Source: Candidatus Sulfopaludibacter sp. SbA3
Lineage (GTDB): Bacteria; Acidobacteriota; Terriglobia; 2-12-FULL-54-10
Assembly: GCA_945865705.1 (NCBI GenBank)
Contig: CAMBEY010000008.1
Coordinates: forward strand, 1 to 26,380
Length of the DNA: 26,380 bases
Direction: 5' to 3'
The notes beneath the pieces are model-generated. The model was not told where the DNA came from. It saw nothing but the letters and a program-made list of their open reading frames with translations, and ran no database searches. Below are positions 7,411-15,495 of this stretch, piece after piece. The first letter of the stretch is position 1; every line of letters starts with the position of its first letter. The position numbers were made by a program, and so were the translations under genes.

Positions 7411-10400
7411 ATGAAACGTGTATTGATGTCTATTTTTGGCGCGATCGCCATGGCCATTGTGTTGGTGGCGAATGCCGCCGCGCAGACTTCGACGGCGCGC
7501 ATGTCCGGCGTGATCACGGATGCCACGGGCGGCGTGCTGCCCGGCGTGCAGGTGCAGGTGAACAACGTTCAGACCGGCGCTACGCGCAGCATTGTTACCA
7601 ATGATCGTGGCCGCTATGTGGCGGCGGAACTGCCGCCTGGCTCGTATGAGCTGACCGCAACGATGAACGGGTTCGACACGCTGCTGCGCTCCGGCATGAC
7701 GCTCACCGTGGGCGACGACGTGGCGGTGAACCTAACCATGCAGGTGGGTTCGGTGAGCACGCAGGTTACAGTAACCGGCGAAGCGCCTCTGGTGAACACC
7801 ACCTCGAGCGGCGTCTCTGGCGTAGTCGAGGAAAAACGCATCACCGAACTGCCGCTGAACGGCCGCGACTTCGCGCAGTTGACCCTGTCGCAGCCCGGCG
7901 CGCTGAATGTGCGCACCGCCGCGGCCGCCACGGCGTCAAAGGGCTACGGTACGCGCGTGTCGCTCTCCGGCTCACGCCCTATGGACACTGGCTGGACGCT
8001 GGACGGCACCAACATCAACAGCGTAGGCAACTTCGCCACTCCGGGCAGCGCGGCGGGCGTGGTGTTGGGCGTGGACGCCATCCGCGAGTTTCGTGTGGTA
8101 ACCGGCGGCGGCTATAGCGCCGAGTACGGCGGCTACTCCGGCGGCGTGATCCAGATGGTGACCAAGTCTGGAACGAATCAGTTGCATGGCACCGCTTTCG
8201 GTTTGCACCGCAATGACAATCTGGATGCCAACGCCTGGGAGAGCAACAAGGGCAATAAGGATAAAGCCGAGTTCCGCAGAAACCAGTTCGGCGGCTCAAT
8301 CGGCGGACCCATTCGTCAGGACAAGTTCTTTTTCTTTGGCGCCTTTGAAGGCCTGCGCCAGGCGCGGACGGGAGAGACGCGCGTGGAAGCTGTCCCGGAC
8401 GAAGAAACTCGCCGGGGCAATCCCGTAACAACTGCGGCGGGTTGCGCCACTGTCAACGGAAGCTATAACACAGCGACAGGCCGTTGCGCGGTGACCATCA
8501 GCCCGACAATCAGACCCTATCTGGATATCTGGCCGAAGGGGGATGGCGAGCTTCTGCTGGGCCAGAATGGCGCTCCCACTGGTGTTCAGCGTAGCTATAC
8601 TCCTGTCAACACGGTTACCGACGAGAACTATTGGGTAGCCCGCGGAGACTATCAAATCAATGACAATCAGAAGCTGTTCAGCAGGTTTACTTATGACAAC
8701 GGTGATGACGCCAGCCCTTCGGGGCTTGGGACTTACACCTCAAATGTGGCCTCCCGCCAGCGATTCGCAACCTTGCAGTATGAGAACATCCTCAGCCCCA
8801 CGCTGCTGTGGAGCTCCTCCTTCGCCTTCAACCGGAATGGCCTGAGTCCGGAGATTGTTTTGAACATCGATTATCCGAAAAACCTGTGGTTCCTGACGCA
8901 TCCTTACCCCCCGAATCTCGGCTATCTCGGAGTTGATTCTTTTAGCGGGGCGGATCAGCCCTCGTTCCGAATCCAGAATAAGTGGGCGATCTCTCAGGCC
9001 TTCTCGCTTTCGCGCGGGAATCATTCCCTCAAGTTCGGCGGTTCCTTGGACAAGAACGGATTCAATAACAATGGCCCCGCCGCCGGTGCCTTCGGATCGT
9101 TCACCTGGGATTCGGCCGCGGCATTCCTAACCGACGCTCCCTTAACTAACTTGACCGCCGAAGTGCCTGGAGCGGATACGGCACGCACGATTCGCCAGGA
9201 AGTATATGGTTTCTACTTCCAGGATGACTGGCGCATGCGTTCCAATTTCTCTTTGAACCTGGGGATTCGCTATGAACCCTGGACCAGCCCAACGGAAAAG
9301 TGGGGACGTGTATCGACTTACCGCGATTACATTAAGCAGACCCAGTTCAGCAACCCCAAAACGGACGGAACGGATACTTACTTCGACAGCCCCGGCGAAA
9401 CCACTTTTTCTCCACGCGTGGGCTTGGCTTGGGATGTGCAAGGCGACGGCAAGACCGCTATCCGCGCCGGTGCGGGCATATTCCATCTGATGCTGCTGAC
9501 CCCATACCTGAATACGGTTACGCGCAAGAACCCGCCCGATGCCGGCACTCTCATCATCAACAGTCCCGGTGTGAACTTGGCCGGCGCCGGTGCGCTAGTA
9601 ACCGCAAGAACCCCGGCAACACTTTCCACCACGCTGAATCCGAACACGTTCAGCGAGGCCATTCAGTTCAATCTCGATCCCATGTACGAGATCAAGTACA
9701 ACTTCACCATCGAGCGCCAGATACTTCCGGACCTGTCGCTGGCAGTGGGCTATATCGGAAACCAGGGAACTCATCTGACCATGAAGTCGGACGGCAACGC
9801 CTTCACCTCGGAATTTCTGAATGGCCGCCCGTATGTAGGCCCGAGGCTTCGCACCGCGCTTCGCCCGCTGAATCCCAACAACGGGGTGATCACCTATAGC
9901 ACTTCCGACGCCAAGTCGCACTACAACGCCATGACCGTGGAGCTGAAGAAGCGCCTGTCGCACGGCTTCCAGTTCCAGACGGTGTATACCTGGTCCAAGA
10001 CCGTGGATGACTCCTCCACGGGATTGGGCAACTCCGACTTTGGTGAAGGTTTGGTATCCCAACCCTACAACCATCAGGCGGATCGTGGACTGGCAGCCAC
10101 AAATATAGGACAGAACGTCAGCATCAGTGGACTGTGGTCGATTCCCTCTCCATCTGATACCGGAGTTCTGTCAAAGATGTTTGGAGGATGGCAGGTTGCC
10201 AGTATTGTTGCGCTCAGCAGTGGTGTTCCAGTCGGACCTAGCTCACGCGGCGCCAATGGAGCTGCCTTGGCTCCGGACGGCCGGCGCAGCGCCAATAATG
10301 AACAGCGTCCTGATTTGGTGGCAGGGCGTACGGTGCCGAGCATGACTACCGGGACGACTGCCGGTTGTACGGGTGTGGCCGCGGGGCAAAAATTGGGTAC

Positions 10401-10770
10401 GCCGGACCTGTACTTCGATCCCTGCGCGTTCACACGACCGACGGTAATTCCTATTCCAGCTGGTGCTGTCGCGAACCAATGGTTTCCTGGTGGGTTCTAC
10501 GGCGATGCCGGAAGAAACATCATCATCGGACCCGGTTCCGTGAACGTGGATATCAGCTTGAAGAAATCCACACCGATCGGACTTGGTGAGGGTAGCCTGT
10601 TGCAGTTCCATGGCGACTTCTTCAACCTGTTCAATCATCCCAGCTTCGGACGTCCGGCAGGCTCGACTATCAATAATGCCGACGCCTCGGTGGTTCCACT
10701 CGCCGGTACGATTAACAGCACATCGAGTTTCGCGCGACAGATTCAGTTTGGCCTGAAGCTGATCTTCTAG
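7411..10770 (+). CDS. TonB-dependent receptor with carboxypeptidase-regulatory-like N-terminal domain (Oar-like)
   Basis: Complete outer-membrane TonB-dependent receptor of 1119 residues. Residues 1-25 form a signal peptide (KRVLMSIFGAIAMAIV core, ANAAAQ cleavage region). Residues about 27-110 form a CarboxypepD_reg/Ig-like domain (SGVITDATGGVLPGVQVQV, then TNDRGRYVAAELPPGSYEL). The plug spans about 120-260, with ITELPLNGRDFAQLTLSQPG and SGGVIQMVTKSGTNQLHG. The remainder is the beta-barrel, ending in RQIQFGLKLIF with a C-terminal Phe. GTG at 7408 directly precedes ATG 7411. I prefer the ATG because AAGGGGG lies seven bases upstream. The gene is monocistronic: an intergenic region with a palindrome lies upstream and an intrinsic terminator downstream. 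It is a paralogue of the partial receptor at 1-2549. No SusD-like or transport partner is adjacent, and the substrate is unknown. Confidence 0.94.
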   Translation: MKRVLMSIFGAIAMAIVLVANAAAQTSTARMSGVITDATGGVLPGVQVQVNNVQTGATRSIVTNDRGRYVAAELPPGSYELTATMNGFDTLLRSGMTLTVGDDVAVNLTMQVGSVSTQVTVTGEAPLVNTTSSGVSGVVEEKRITELPLNGRDFAQLTLSQPGALNVRTAAAATASKGYGTRVSLSGSRPMDTGWTLDGTNINSVGNFATPGSAAGVVLGVDAIREFRVVTGGGYSAEYGGYSGGVIQMVTKSGTNQLHGTAFGLHRNDNLDANAWESNKGNKDKAEFRRNQFGGSIGGPIRQDKFFFFGAFEGLRQARTGETRVEAVPDEETRRGNPVTTAAGCATVNGSYNTATGRCAVTISPTIRPYLDIWPKGDGELLLGQNGAPTGVQRSYTPVNTVTDENYWVARGDYQINDNQKLFSRFTYDNGDDASPSGLGTYTSNVASRQRFATLQYENILSPTLLWSSSFAFNRNGLSPEIVLNIDYPKNLWFLTHPYPPNLGYLGVDSFSGADQPSFRIQNKWAISQAFSLSRGNHSLKFGGSLDKNGFNNNGPAAGAFGSFTWDSAAAFLTDAPLTNLTAEVPGADTARTIRQEVYGFYFQDDWRMRSNFSLNLGIRYEPWTSPTEKWGRVSTYRDYIKQTQFSNPKTDGTDTYFDSPGETTFSPRVGLAWDVQGDGKTAIRAGAGIFHLMLLTPYLNTVTRKNPPDAGTLIINSPGVNLAGAGALVTARTPATLSTTLNPNTFSEAIQFNLDPMYEIKYNFTIERQILPDLSLAVGYIGNQGTHLTMKSDGNAFTSEFLNGRPYVGPRLRTALRPLNPNNGVITYSTSDAKSHYNAMTVELKKRLSHGFQFQTVYTWSKTVDDSSTGLGNSDFGEGLVSQPYNHQADRGLAATNIGQNVSISGLWSIPSPSDTGVLSKMFGGWQVASIVALSSGVPVGPSSRGANGAALAPDGRRSANNEQRPDLVAGRTVPSMTTGTTAGCTGVAAGQKLGTPDLYFDPCAFTRPTVIPIPAGAVANQWFPGGFYGDAGRNIIIGPGSVNVDISLKKSTPIGLGEGSLLQFHGDFFNLFNHPSFGRPAGSTINNADASVVPLAGTINSTSSFARQIQFGLKLIF

Positions 10771-10800
10771 CTTTCGCGCCAGTCAACCTAACCACCATTC

Positions 10801-10836
10801 AGCCCGGCAATGAGAAGTTGCCGGGCTGGTTTTTTC
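10801..10836 (+). terminator. Intrinsic terminator of the receptor gene
   Basis: Perfect 10-bp GC-rich stem AGCCCGGCAA/TTGCCGGGCT (10801-10810 and 10818-10827) with a 7-nt loop, followed by GGTTTTTTC. It lies 30 bases after the receptor stop codon. Confidence 0.93.
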
Positions 10837-11078
10837 TAACGCCGCCACCGAGCCACAATGGAACATTCCGGCGTGCCGTGGACCGTAAGGGAGTAGAACC
10901 GCTGGCGCCGGCGCGATGTCTGAAAGCCCCGCGCCAGAAATCACTGTGAGCGTTGCGGCCAGACGCCGACCTCCCACCCGCTACCGACCCGCCCGGTCCG
11001 CTTGCTAACGCGCGCGGCTCTGTGTGCCTCAAGCCTCCGTGTGCTGCGCGGTTCTATGTGCTGCGCAGTTGGCACCCT
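10837..11078. other. Intergenic spacer without a supported gene
   Basis: GC-rich non-coding stretch between the receptor terminator and the MITE-like element. The short open frames on both strands are low-complexity Arg/Pro/Ala strings with no family resemblance. A 29-bp segment (10996-11024) recurs at 14592-14620, so this is repeat-derived sequence. Confidence 0.6.
10996..11024. repeat. Dispersed intergenic repeat, copy 1
   Basis: A 29-bp segment beginning GTCCGCTTGCT and containing CGCGCGCGGCTC. It matches 14592-14620 at 26 of 29 positions in the same orientation. Both copies sit in non-coding sequence, and a CGACC motif precedes each. Confidence 0.7.
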
Positions 11079-11086
11079 CTGAATTA

Positions 11087-11208
11087 GGTGGTGGGTCACC
11101 TTCACTAAGTTGTCGATGGGCATAAGTGGGGCAGGCATTCCTGCCTGCCCTTCACAGGACAGGTCTGGAGACCTGTCTCTACCTTAGAGCGCAAACGGAC
11201 CCACCACC
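11087..11208. mobile_element. Candidate MITE-like element with terminal inverted repeats and flanking direct repeats
   Basis: A 122-bp segment bounded by perfect 11-bp inverted repeats, GGTGGTGGGTC (11087-11097) and GACCCACCACC (11198-11208). The heptamer CTGAATT flanks it on both sides (11079-11085 and 11209-11215), like a target-site duplication, with one extra base on the left. Inside are two strong hairpins: 11129-11150 (9-bp stem GGGCAGGCA, 4-nt loop) and 11158-11177 (GACAGGTCT/AGACCTGTC). There is no transposase gene, so a non-autonomous element is the best reading. A REP-like hairpin cluster is the alternative. Confidence 0.5.
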
Positions 11209-11213
11209 CTGAA

Positions 11214-11243
11214 TTGACAAGGCTGGCGTGTAGCTGGCAATAT
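11214..11243 (+). promoter_or_regulatory. Putative promoter of tRNA-Leu(CAG)
   Basis: A perfect -35 hexamer TTGACA (11214-11219) is followed after 18 bases by CAATAT (11238-11243), a weak -10. Transcription would start about ten bases before the tRNA. The first two bases of the -35 also belong to the right-hand CTGAATT repeat of the MITE-like element. Confidence 0.45.
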
Positions 11244-11259
11244 TGGGGTTCGTCTACAT

Positions 11260-11346
11260 GCGGATGTGGCGGAACTGGCAGACGCGCTAGATTCAGGTTC
11301 TAGTGCCTTAACGGGCGTGGAGGTTCGAGTCCTCTCATCCGCACCA
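11260..11346 (+). tRNA. tRNA-Leu (anticodon CAG)
   Basis: Complete class II tRNA of 87 bases with encoded CCA. The acceptor stem GCGGATG pairs with CATCCGC. The anticodon stem CTAGA/TCTAG encloses the loop TTCAGGT, giving anticodon CAG. A long variable arm and a TTCGAGT T-loop follow. It reads CUG leucine codons. Confidence 0.95.
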
Positions 11347-11367
11347 AATTGATTCTTGTTACATTGC

Positions 11368-11395
11368 GCCACCTATCTCCCAGGTGGCCATTTTT
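11368..11395 (+). terminator. Intrinsic terminator after tRNA-Leu(CAG)
   Basis: Stem GCCACCT (11368-11374) pairs with AGGTGGC (11382-11388) across a 7-nt loop, followed by CATTTTTAT. It begins 21 bases after the tRNA CCA end. Confidence 0.85.
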
Positions 11396-11530
11396 ATCTC
11401 CAGCGGTTTCAGTGTTGGCATCAGTGCTGGCATATTTATGATGCGATTCGTCCGGATGACGAAGGTCCCGCCGCGTCTGCCGTGCCCGCTGGTTGCATGA
11501 GTATTTCATTCCTGATAAAGTTTGGCGTTC

Positions 11531-12802
11531 ATGAACCTTCCGCTTGCTTCCGTGCTTGCCTTCGCCGCCGCGCTGCTGATCAGCGTGGTATCCAGCGTTA
11601 ATGTGGGTCTCATCTCCATCGCTTTGGCGTTTGTTGTGGGCGTGTTTTTGGGCGGAATGAAAGTGACGGAAATCGCGGCGGGGTTTCCGAGTAGTTTACT
11701 GCTGACGCTGGTGGGCATCACTTTGCTGTTCAGCCAAGCCAAAGTGAATGGCACGCTGGATGGCATCACGCGGCGCAGCGTCCGGTTGGCGCGTGGCAAT
11801 CTCGGGATGATTCCTGTCATTTTTTTCCTGCTGGCGGCGACGCTTTCGGCGATCGGCGCGGGCAATATCGCCACCGTGGCGATTCTCGCTCCCATTGCCA
11901 TGACCGTCGCCGGACGTGTGCGGATCAGCGCATTTCTGATGACCATCGTGGTCTGCTGCGGCGCTAACGCAGGCACATTTTCCCCCTTCGCTCCGCCCGG
12001 CGTGATCGCCGACGGCATACTGGAGCGTGTGGGCATTACCGGCCAGGAATGGCCGATGTTTTTCAATAATCTAATCGCACAATCCTTCATCGGCTTGGCC
12101 GGATATTTGCTGCTGGGCGGGTACAAACTGTTTCGGGTGCAGGCTGCTGACGATGGGTTCGAGTCCGCGCTCGGTGATTCCGGCAAGGATGGCAAAGATG
12201 AAGGTCTGCGCTGGCAGCAAGGGCTGACGCTCGCGGTGATCGCCGCGCTGATCGTCAGCGTGTCATTTTTCAAGATCGACGCCGGCATGGGCGCATTCAT
12301 TGGCGCCGCCATATTGACTCTCTCGCGCGCGGCCAATGAAGAGACCGCGGTGAAGGGGATTCCCTGGAACGTCATCATCATGGTCTGCGGCGTAACCGTG
12401 TTGATCTCCATCCTGGAACGCAAGGGCGGCATGGATTTGTTTACTTCCATCCTGGCTCGGTTCGCCACGCAAGACAGCGTTACCGGCGTGATCGCATTTG
12501 TCACCGGACTGATATCCGTCTACAGCAGCTCCTCCGGCGTGGTGATGCCGGCGTTCCTGCCCACCATCCCCAGCCTGATCGAGAAACTCGGCGGCGGCGA
12601 TCCGGTGGCCATCGCCTCCTCCATCAATGTGGGAACTTTTCTGGTGGATGCCTCGCCGCTCTCCACGCTCGGCGCGCTGTGCATTGCCAACGCCGATCCT
12701 TCGGAGGACCGCAAGGCGCTCTTCAATAAGCTGCTGGCGTGGGGGCTGTCCATGAGCGTGGTGGGCGCGCTGGTCTGCTGGCTCTTCTTCGGCGTGCTTT
12801 GA
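11531..12802 (+). CDS. matC: MatC-like dicarboxylate (malonate) carrier, SLC13/IT superfamily permease
   Basis: Inner-membrane permease of 423 residues with about ten to twelve hydrophobic helices. The sequence pattern is that of the MatC/ion-transporter superfamily: N-terminal LISIALAFVVGVFLGGM, the conserved GAGNIATVAILAPIAM segment, CGANAGTFSPFAPPGVI, and the C-terminal mirror segments YSSSSGVVMPAFLPTIP and INVGTFLVDASPLSTLGALC. MatC proteins import malonate and related C3/C4 dicarboxylates. The strongest substrate evidence is context: the gene 73 bases downstream is a clear MatB malonyl-CoA synthetase on the same strand, so uptake followed by activation is likely. An in-frame TTG at 11522 is an alternative start. 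I chose ATG 11531 because it begins the first hydrophobic segment; no strong ribosome site is visible for either. Confidence 0.82.
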   Translation: MNLPLASVLAFAAALLISVVSSVNVGLISIALAFVVGVFLGGMKVTEIAAGFPSSLLLTLVGITLLFSQAKVNGTLDGITRRSVRLARGNLGMIPVIFFLLAATLSAIGAGNIATVAILAPIAMTVAGRVRISAFLMTIVVCCGANAGTFSPFAPPGVIADGILERVGITGQEWPMFFNNLIAQSFIGLAGYLLLGGYKLFRVQAADDGFESALGDSGKDGKDEGLRWQQGLTLAVIAALIVSVSFFKIDAGMGAFIGAAILTLSRAANEETAVKGIPWNVIIMVCGVTVLISILERKGGMDLFTSILARFATQDSVTGVIAFVTGLISVYSSSSGVVMPAFLPTIPSLIEKLGGGDPVAIASSINVGTFLVDASPLSTLGALCIANADPSEDRKALFNKLLAWGLSMSVVGALVCWLFFGVL

Positions 12803-12875
12803 TCCGCAGATTGTTTCCCCTGACACCCGGCCTTAAGATCAAGAGTCGTCATCTATTGAAAAGAAGCGAGCCTGC

Positions 12876-14450
12876 ATGAATCTGCCGAAGTTATTTGAGC
12901 CATCCCTGCGCCACCGCGCACATGAAATTGGATTGGAGTTTCAGGGGCGCGAGTTCCGCTTCGACGAGCTGAACCGCCGCAGCAACCGCATTGCCCGCCG
13001 TTTGCTAGCCGAAGGACTGGTACCCGGCGACCGCGTCGCGGTCTATCTGAAAAACTGCGTCGAGTTGATCGAAATATTTCTGGCCACGGTGAAGGCGGGC
13101 TTCATTTTCACGCCGATCAATATCCTGTACCGCGAGGGGGAGATCGAGCACATCTTCGCCGACGCCGACCCGCGCGTGATTTTCGCGCATCGCGAGTCCG
13201 ACGAGATTCTCGCGCCGTTGGTCTCGATGCGTATCGCGCGGCACCCGCAACTGCGCCACTGGCGTGTGGAAGAGTTGATTGGGAACGAAGCAGAGGAAGC
13301 AAAGGAGGCAAAGGAAGCAAAGGAAATACCGAGTTCGCAGATAACCAGCGACACGGTCGCTGCGCTCGTCTACACGTCTGGCACCACGGGCCGGCCCAAG
13401 GGCGCGATGCTGACGCACGGCAACTTTGTCGCCAACGCGGAGAGTCTGATCGCCGCGTGGCGCATGACCACGGACGACCGCCTCCTGCTGCCGCTGCCGC
13501 TTTTCCATGTGCATGGACTGGGCAACGGCCTGCACACCTGGCTGGCATTGGGGTTCCAAACGCGATTGTTGGAACGCTTCGATAAAGAAACTTTCATTGA
13601 GCAACTCCTTGATTTCAAGCCGACGGTTTTTTTCGGCGTGCCCACCATGTACGTCCGGTTGCTGGAAACGCCGCCGGAGATCGCGCGCCGGATCGGCCAG
13701 TCGATGCGCCTATTCGTCTCCGGGTCAGCCCCGCTGCCAGCGGCGATTCTGGAGCAGTTTCGCGGCCTGTTCGGCCATGTAATTCTCGAACGATACGGCA
13801 TGTCCGAGACGCTCATGAATCTCTCCAATCCATATGATGGTGAGCGCCGTCCCGGCTCGGTCGGATACCCTTTGCCCGGCGTGTCGGCGTGCATCTGCGA
13901 TCCGGCCAGCGAGCGCCTGCTGGGCGACAATGAAGTGGGCGAAGTGCTGGTGAAGGGTGCGAACGTTTTCTCCGGCTATTGGCGCAATCCCGATGCGACG
14001 CGGGAGTCATTTACCAAGGAGGGCGACAAGGACGGCACCAAGGCCGGCGACAAAGAAGGCGGCAGGGAAGGCTATTTCCGTACCGGCGACGTGGGTGTTC
14101 GCTCATCGGACGGCTACTACACCTTGCAGGGGCGTCTGCGCGAACTAATCATCTCCGGCGGATTCAATATCTATCCGCGCGAGGTGGAGGAGTTCGTCAT
14201 GAAGCTGCCGGGCGTTGCCGCCGCCGCGGTGGTGGGCACAGCCGATCCGGTAAAGGGCGAAGTGCCGGTGATCTTCATTGTTGCTGACCCGCAGTCGCCG
14301 CCGGATATGGCTGCCATCGAGGCCGCCTGTCGCAAGGGGCTGGCCTCCTTCAAGGTTCCCAAACGGTTCCTGTTGATTGACGAACTGCCCCGCAACGCGA
14401 TGGGCAAAGTGCAGAAGAACCTGCTCGCCGACCGGCTCCGTTCACAATAG
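12876..14450 (+). CDS. matB: Malonyl-CoA synthetase (MatB-like), AMP-binding acyl-CoA ligase
   Basis: Cytosolic ANL-superfamily ligase predicted to convert malonate, ATP and CoA to malonyl-CoA, AMP and PPi. The 524-residue protein has the P-loop YTSGTTGRPKG (166-176), the YGMSET motif (307-312), TGD (403-405) and a C-terminal PRNAMGKVQKN with the acyl-adenylation Lys at 511. The segment ERYGMSETLMNLSNPYDG followed by VGYPLPGVS is characteristic of MatB rather than of generic fatty-acyl ligases. Two low-complexity charged insertions stand out: an EAK repeat at 138-150, encoded by 9-bp units at 13287-13325, and a Lys/Asp/Gly-rich run at 381-399 just before the A7 motif. The MatC-like carrier upstream supports malonate as substrate. 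No malonyl-CoA decarboxylase is present. The ATG start is preceded by a weak GAAG site. Confidence 0.87.
   Translation: MNLPKLFEPSLRHRAHEIGLEFQGREFRFDELNRRSNRIARRLLAEGLVPGDRVAVYLKNCVELIEIFLATVKAGFIFTPINILYREGEIEHIFADADPRVIFAHRESDEILAPLVSMRIARHPQLRHWRVEELIGNEAEEAKEAKEAKEIPSSQITSDTVAALVYTSGTTGRPKGAMLTHGNFVANAESLIAAWRMTTDDRLLLPLPLFHVHGLGNGLHTWLALGFQTRLLERFDKETFIEQLLDFKPTVFFGVPTMYVRLLETPPEIARRIGQSMRLFVSGSAPLPAAILEQFRGLFGHVILERYGMSETLMNLSNPYDGERRPGSVGYPLPGVSACICDPASERLLGDNEVGEVLVKGANVFSGYWRNPDATRESFTKEGDKDGTKAGDKEGGREGYFRTGDVGVRSSDGYYTLQGRLRELIISGGFNIYPREVEEFVMKLPGVAAAAVVGTADPVKGEVPVIFIVADPQSPPDMAAIEAACRKGLASFKVPKRFLLIDELPRNAMGKVQKNLLADRLRSQ
13287..13325 (+). repeat. In-frame 9-bp tandem repeat inside matB
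   Basis: About four copies of GAAGCAAAG (with G/A variants) plus a partial unit encode Glu-Ala-Lys repeats at residues 138-150. They lie in a surface-loop position between the N-terminal domain and the P-loop. Slippage expansion is the likely origin. Confidence 0.8.
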
Positions 14451-14591
14451 GTAGGGAAAATAGTGTCCCTAATTATATCGTCTCAGTTGGGGGGCCACTC
14501 CGGACGGGACGTTACTGCCTAATCCGACCGCTGCCTTAATGGCAAACGATGGACAACGTCCCGGATGTCCCCGGTTTCCCCCGCCGACCGT

Positions 14592-14620
14592 GTCCGCTTG
14601 CTGGCGCGCGCGGCTCCGTG
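14592..14620. repeat. Dispersed intergenic repeat, copy 2
   Basis: Matches 26 of 29 positions of 10996-11024. It lies between the matB stop (14450) and the stop of the minus-strand cupin gene (14624). The rest of the 173-bp gap shows no gene and no clear terminator. Confidence 0.7.
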
Positions 14621-14623
14621 ACA

Positions 14624-14992
14624 CTACGGCTTCGGTTTGCTCTTCAGCTCTACCAGCACCACTTCCTGCGGTTGATCGGAGAGGCTCTCCTCAGCGTGCG
14701 TTACCGCACCGCGATAAACCACTTCGCCAGCCTTGAGATGCGCCTCGGTCGTCTTGCCGTCCGGCGTGGTAATCTTCTGATCGGTGTTGCTAACCATCAT
14801 GATGACGTTGTCAGGGTGCGAGTGCATTGGCACTTTCGAGTGGGGCGTGCGCTTCACGCGGATGATACGGATCTGGTCATTTTCAAACTCGACCTTGTAG
14901 TCCTTGCTGATCTTGGTTACATCCTGCGCTCTGACAACAATTCCCGCGGTCATGACGCCGAGCAGCGGCAAAGCCAATAGCATCTTCTTCAT
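14624..14992 (-). CDS. Small exported cupin-domain protein
   Basis: 122-residue protein with a signal peptide (MKKMLLALPLLGVMTAGIVV, cleavage near RAQD at 21-24) and a single cupin-2-like barrel. Visible cupin elements are VPMHSHPDNV at 54-63 (metal-type histidines H57 and H59), the PDGKT turn at 77-81, the LKAGEVVYRG strand at 86-95 and H99. It is probably periplasmic and possibly metal-binding; no reaction can be assigned. GGAG lies six bases upstream of ATG 14992, a good ribosome site. It is convergent with matB and divergent from the zinc-ribbon gene at 15086, with a 93-bp shared upstream region. Confidence 0.8.
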   Translation of the reverse strand: MKKMLLALPLLGVMTAGIVVRAQDVTKISKDYKVEFENDQIRIIRVKRTPHSKVPMHSHPDNVIMMVSNTDQKITTPDGKTTEAHLKAGEVVYRGAVTHAEESLSDQPQEVVLVELKSKPKP

Positions 14993-15085
14993 GTTTGTCT
15001 CCGTGTTGGTGATGGATTCAGCCAGAATTTCCTTTTCGGCATTTTAACTTTCCTGTCTCCAGCCGTTCGGGTATGCTGCTGTCAA

Positions 15086-15343
15086 ATGGATTATATCCCT
15101 CATTTGGACATACCTAAGCTGGTCGTTCCGGGTCGCCGTTGTCCATGGTGCGATGAATTAGTTCCGTTCGACGCCAAGACGGATCCTCCTTGCCCTCACT
15201 GTGGCCGGGAACTGAGTTGGGCATCTTGGATCAAGGCCGCATTCGTGTGGTACCTGAAACTCCTTCTCATTGGCTTAGTAGCCTTCATTGGTATTTCCTT
15301 AATAGGAGGAGTGGCGTTTTTTGTTATCGATGTCTTGCTGTAG
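15086..15343 (+). CDS. Small zinc-ribbon membrane protein of unknown function
   Basis: 85-residue protein. An N-terminal zinc-ribbon pattern (CPWC at 19-22 and CPHC at 36-39, 13 residues between the pairs) is followed by a hydrophobic C-terminal half (about 50-85) long enough for one or two membrane helices. The orderly Cys spacing and the switch to membrane sequence support a real gene despite its size and the weak ribosome site. The function is unknown; small proteins of this design are often membrane-anchored regulators or adaptors. It does not closely match its neighbours in function. Confidence 0.65.
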   Translation: MDYIPHLDIPKLVVPGRRCPWCDELVPFDAKTDPPCPHCGRELSWASWIKAAFVWYLKLLLIGLVAFIGISLIGGVAFFVIDVLL

Positions 15344-15398
15344 AGCCCACTATCCACGGCACCGCACATTTAGGACACTACCAAAAATCAGTGGGGTC

Positions 15399-15427
15399 TT
15401 GTGCCTCCAACGGGTGGCTGCTATAGT
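15399..15427 (+). promoter_or_regulatory. Putative promoter of the heme/DUF1552/ankyrin operon
   Basis: TTGTGC (15399-15404), a 17-base spacer, and TATAGT (15422-15427) preceded by TG one base upstream, giving an extended -10. It lies about 70 bases before the ATG at 15496. The same TGCTATAGT nonamer occurs at 3721-3729. Confidence 0.4.
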
Positions 15428-15495
15428 GGCCATCAAGAGCGCTATTTCAGGCGGGCCTTTCATCCCGATTTGCAAGGCCCGGGAGCGGTTTCTCG

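Noticed and set aside
11506..12504. 332-codon minus-strand frame opposite the MatC-like gene
   Set aside because: Shadow frame; the plus strand shows a coherent transporter with regular membrane helices and family motifs.
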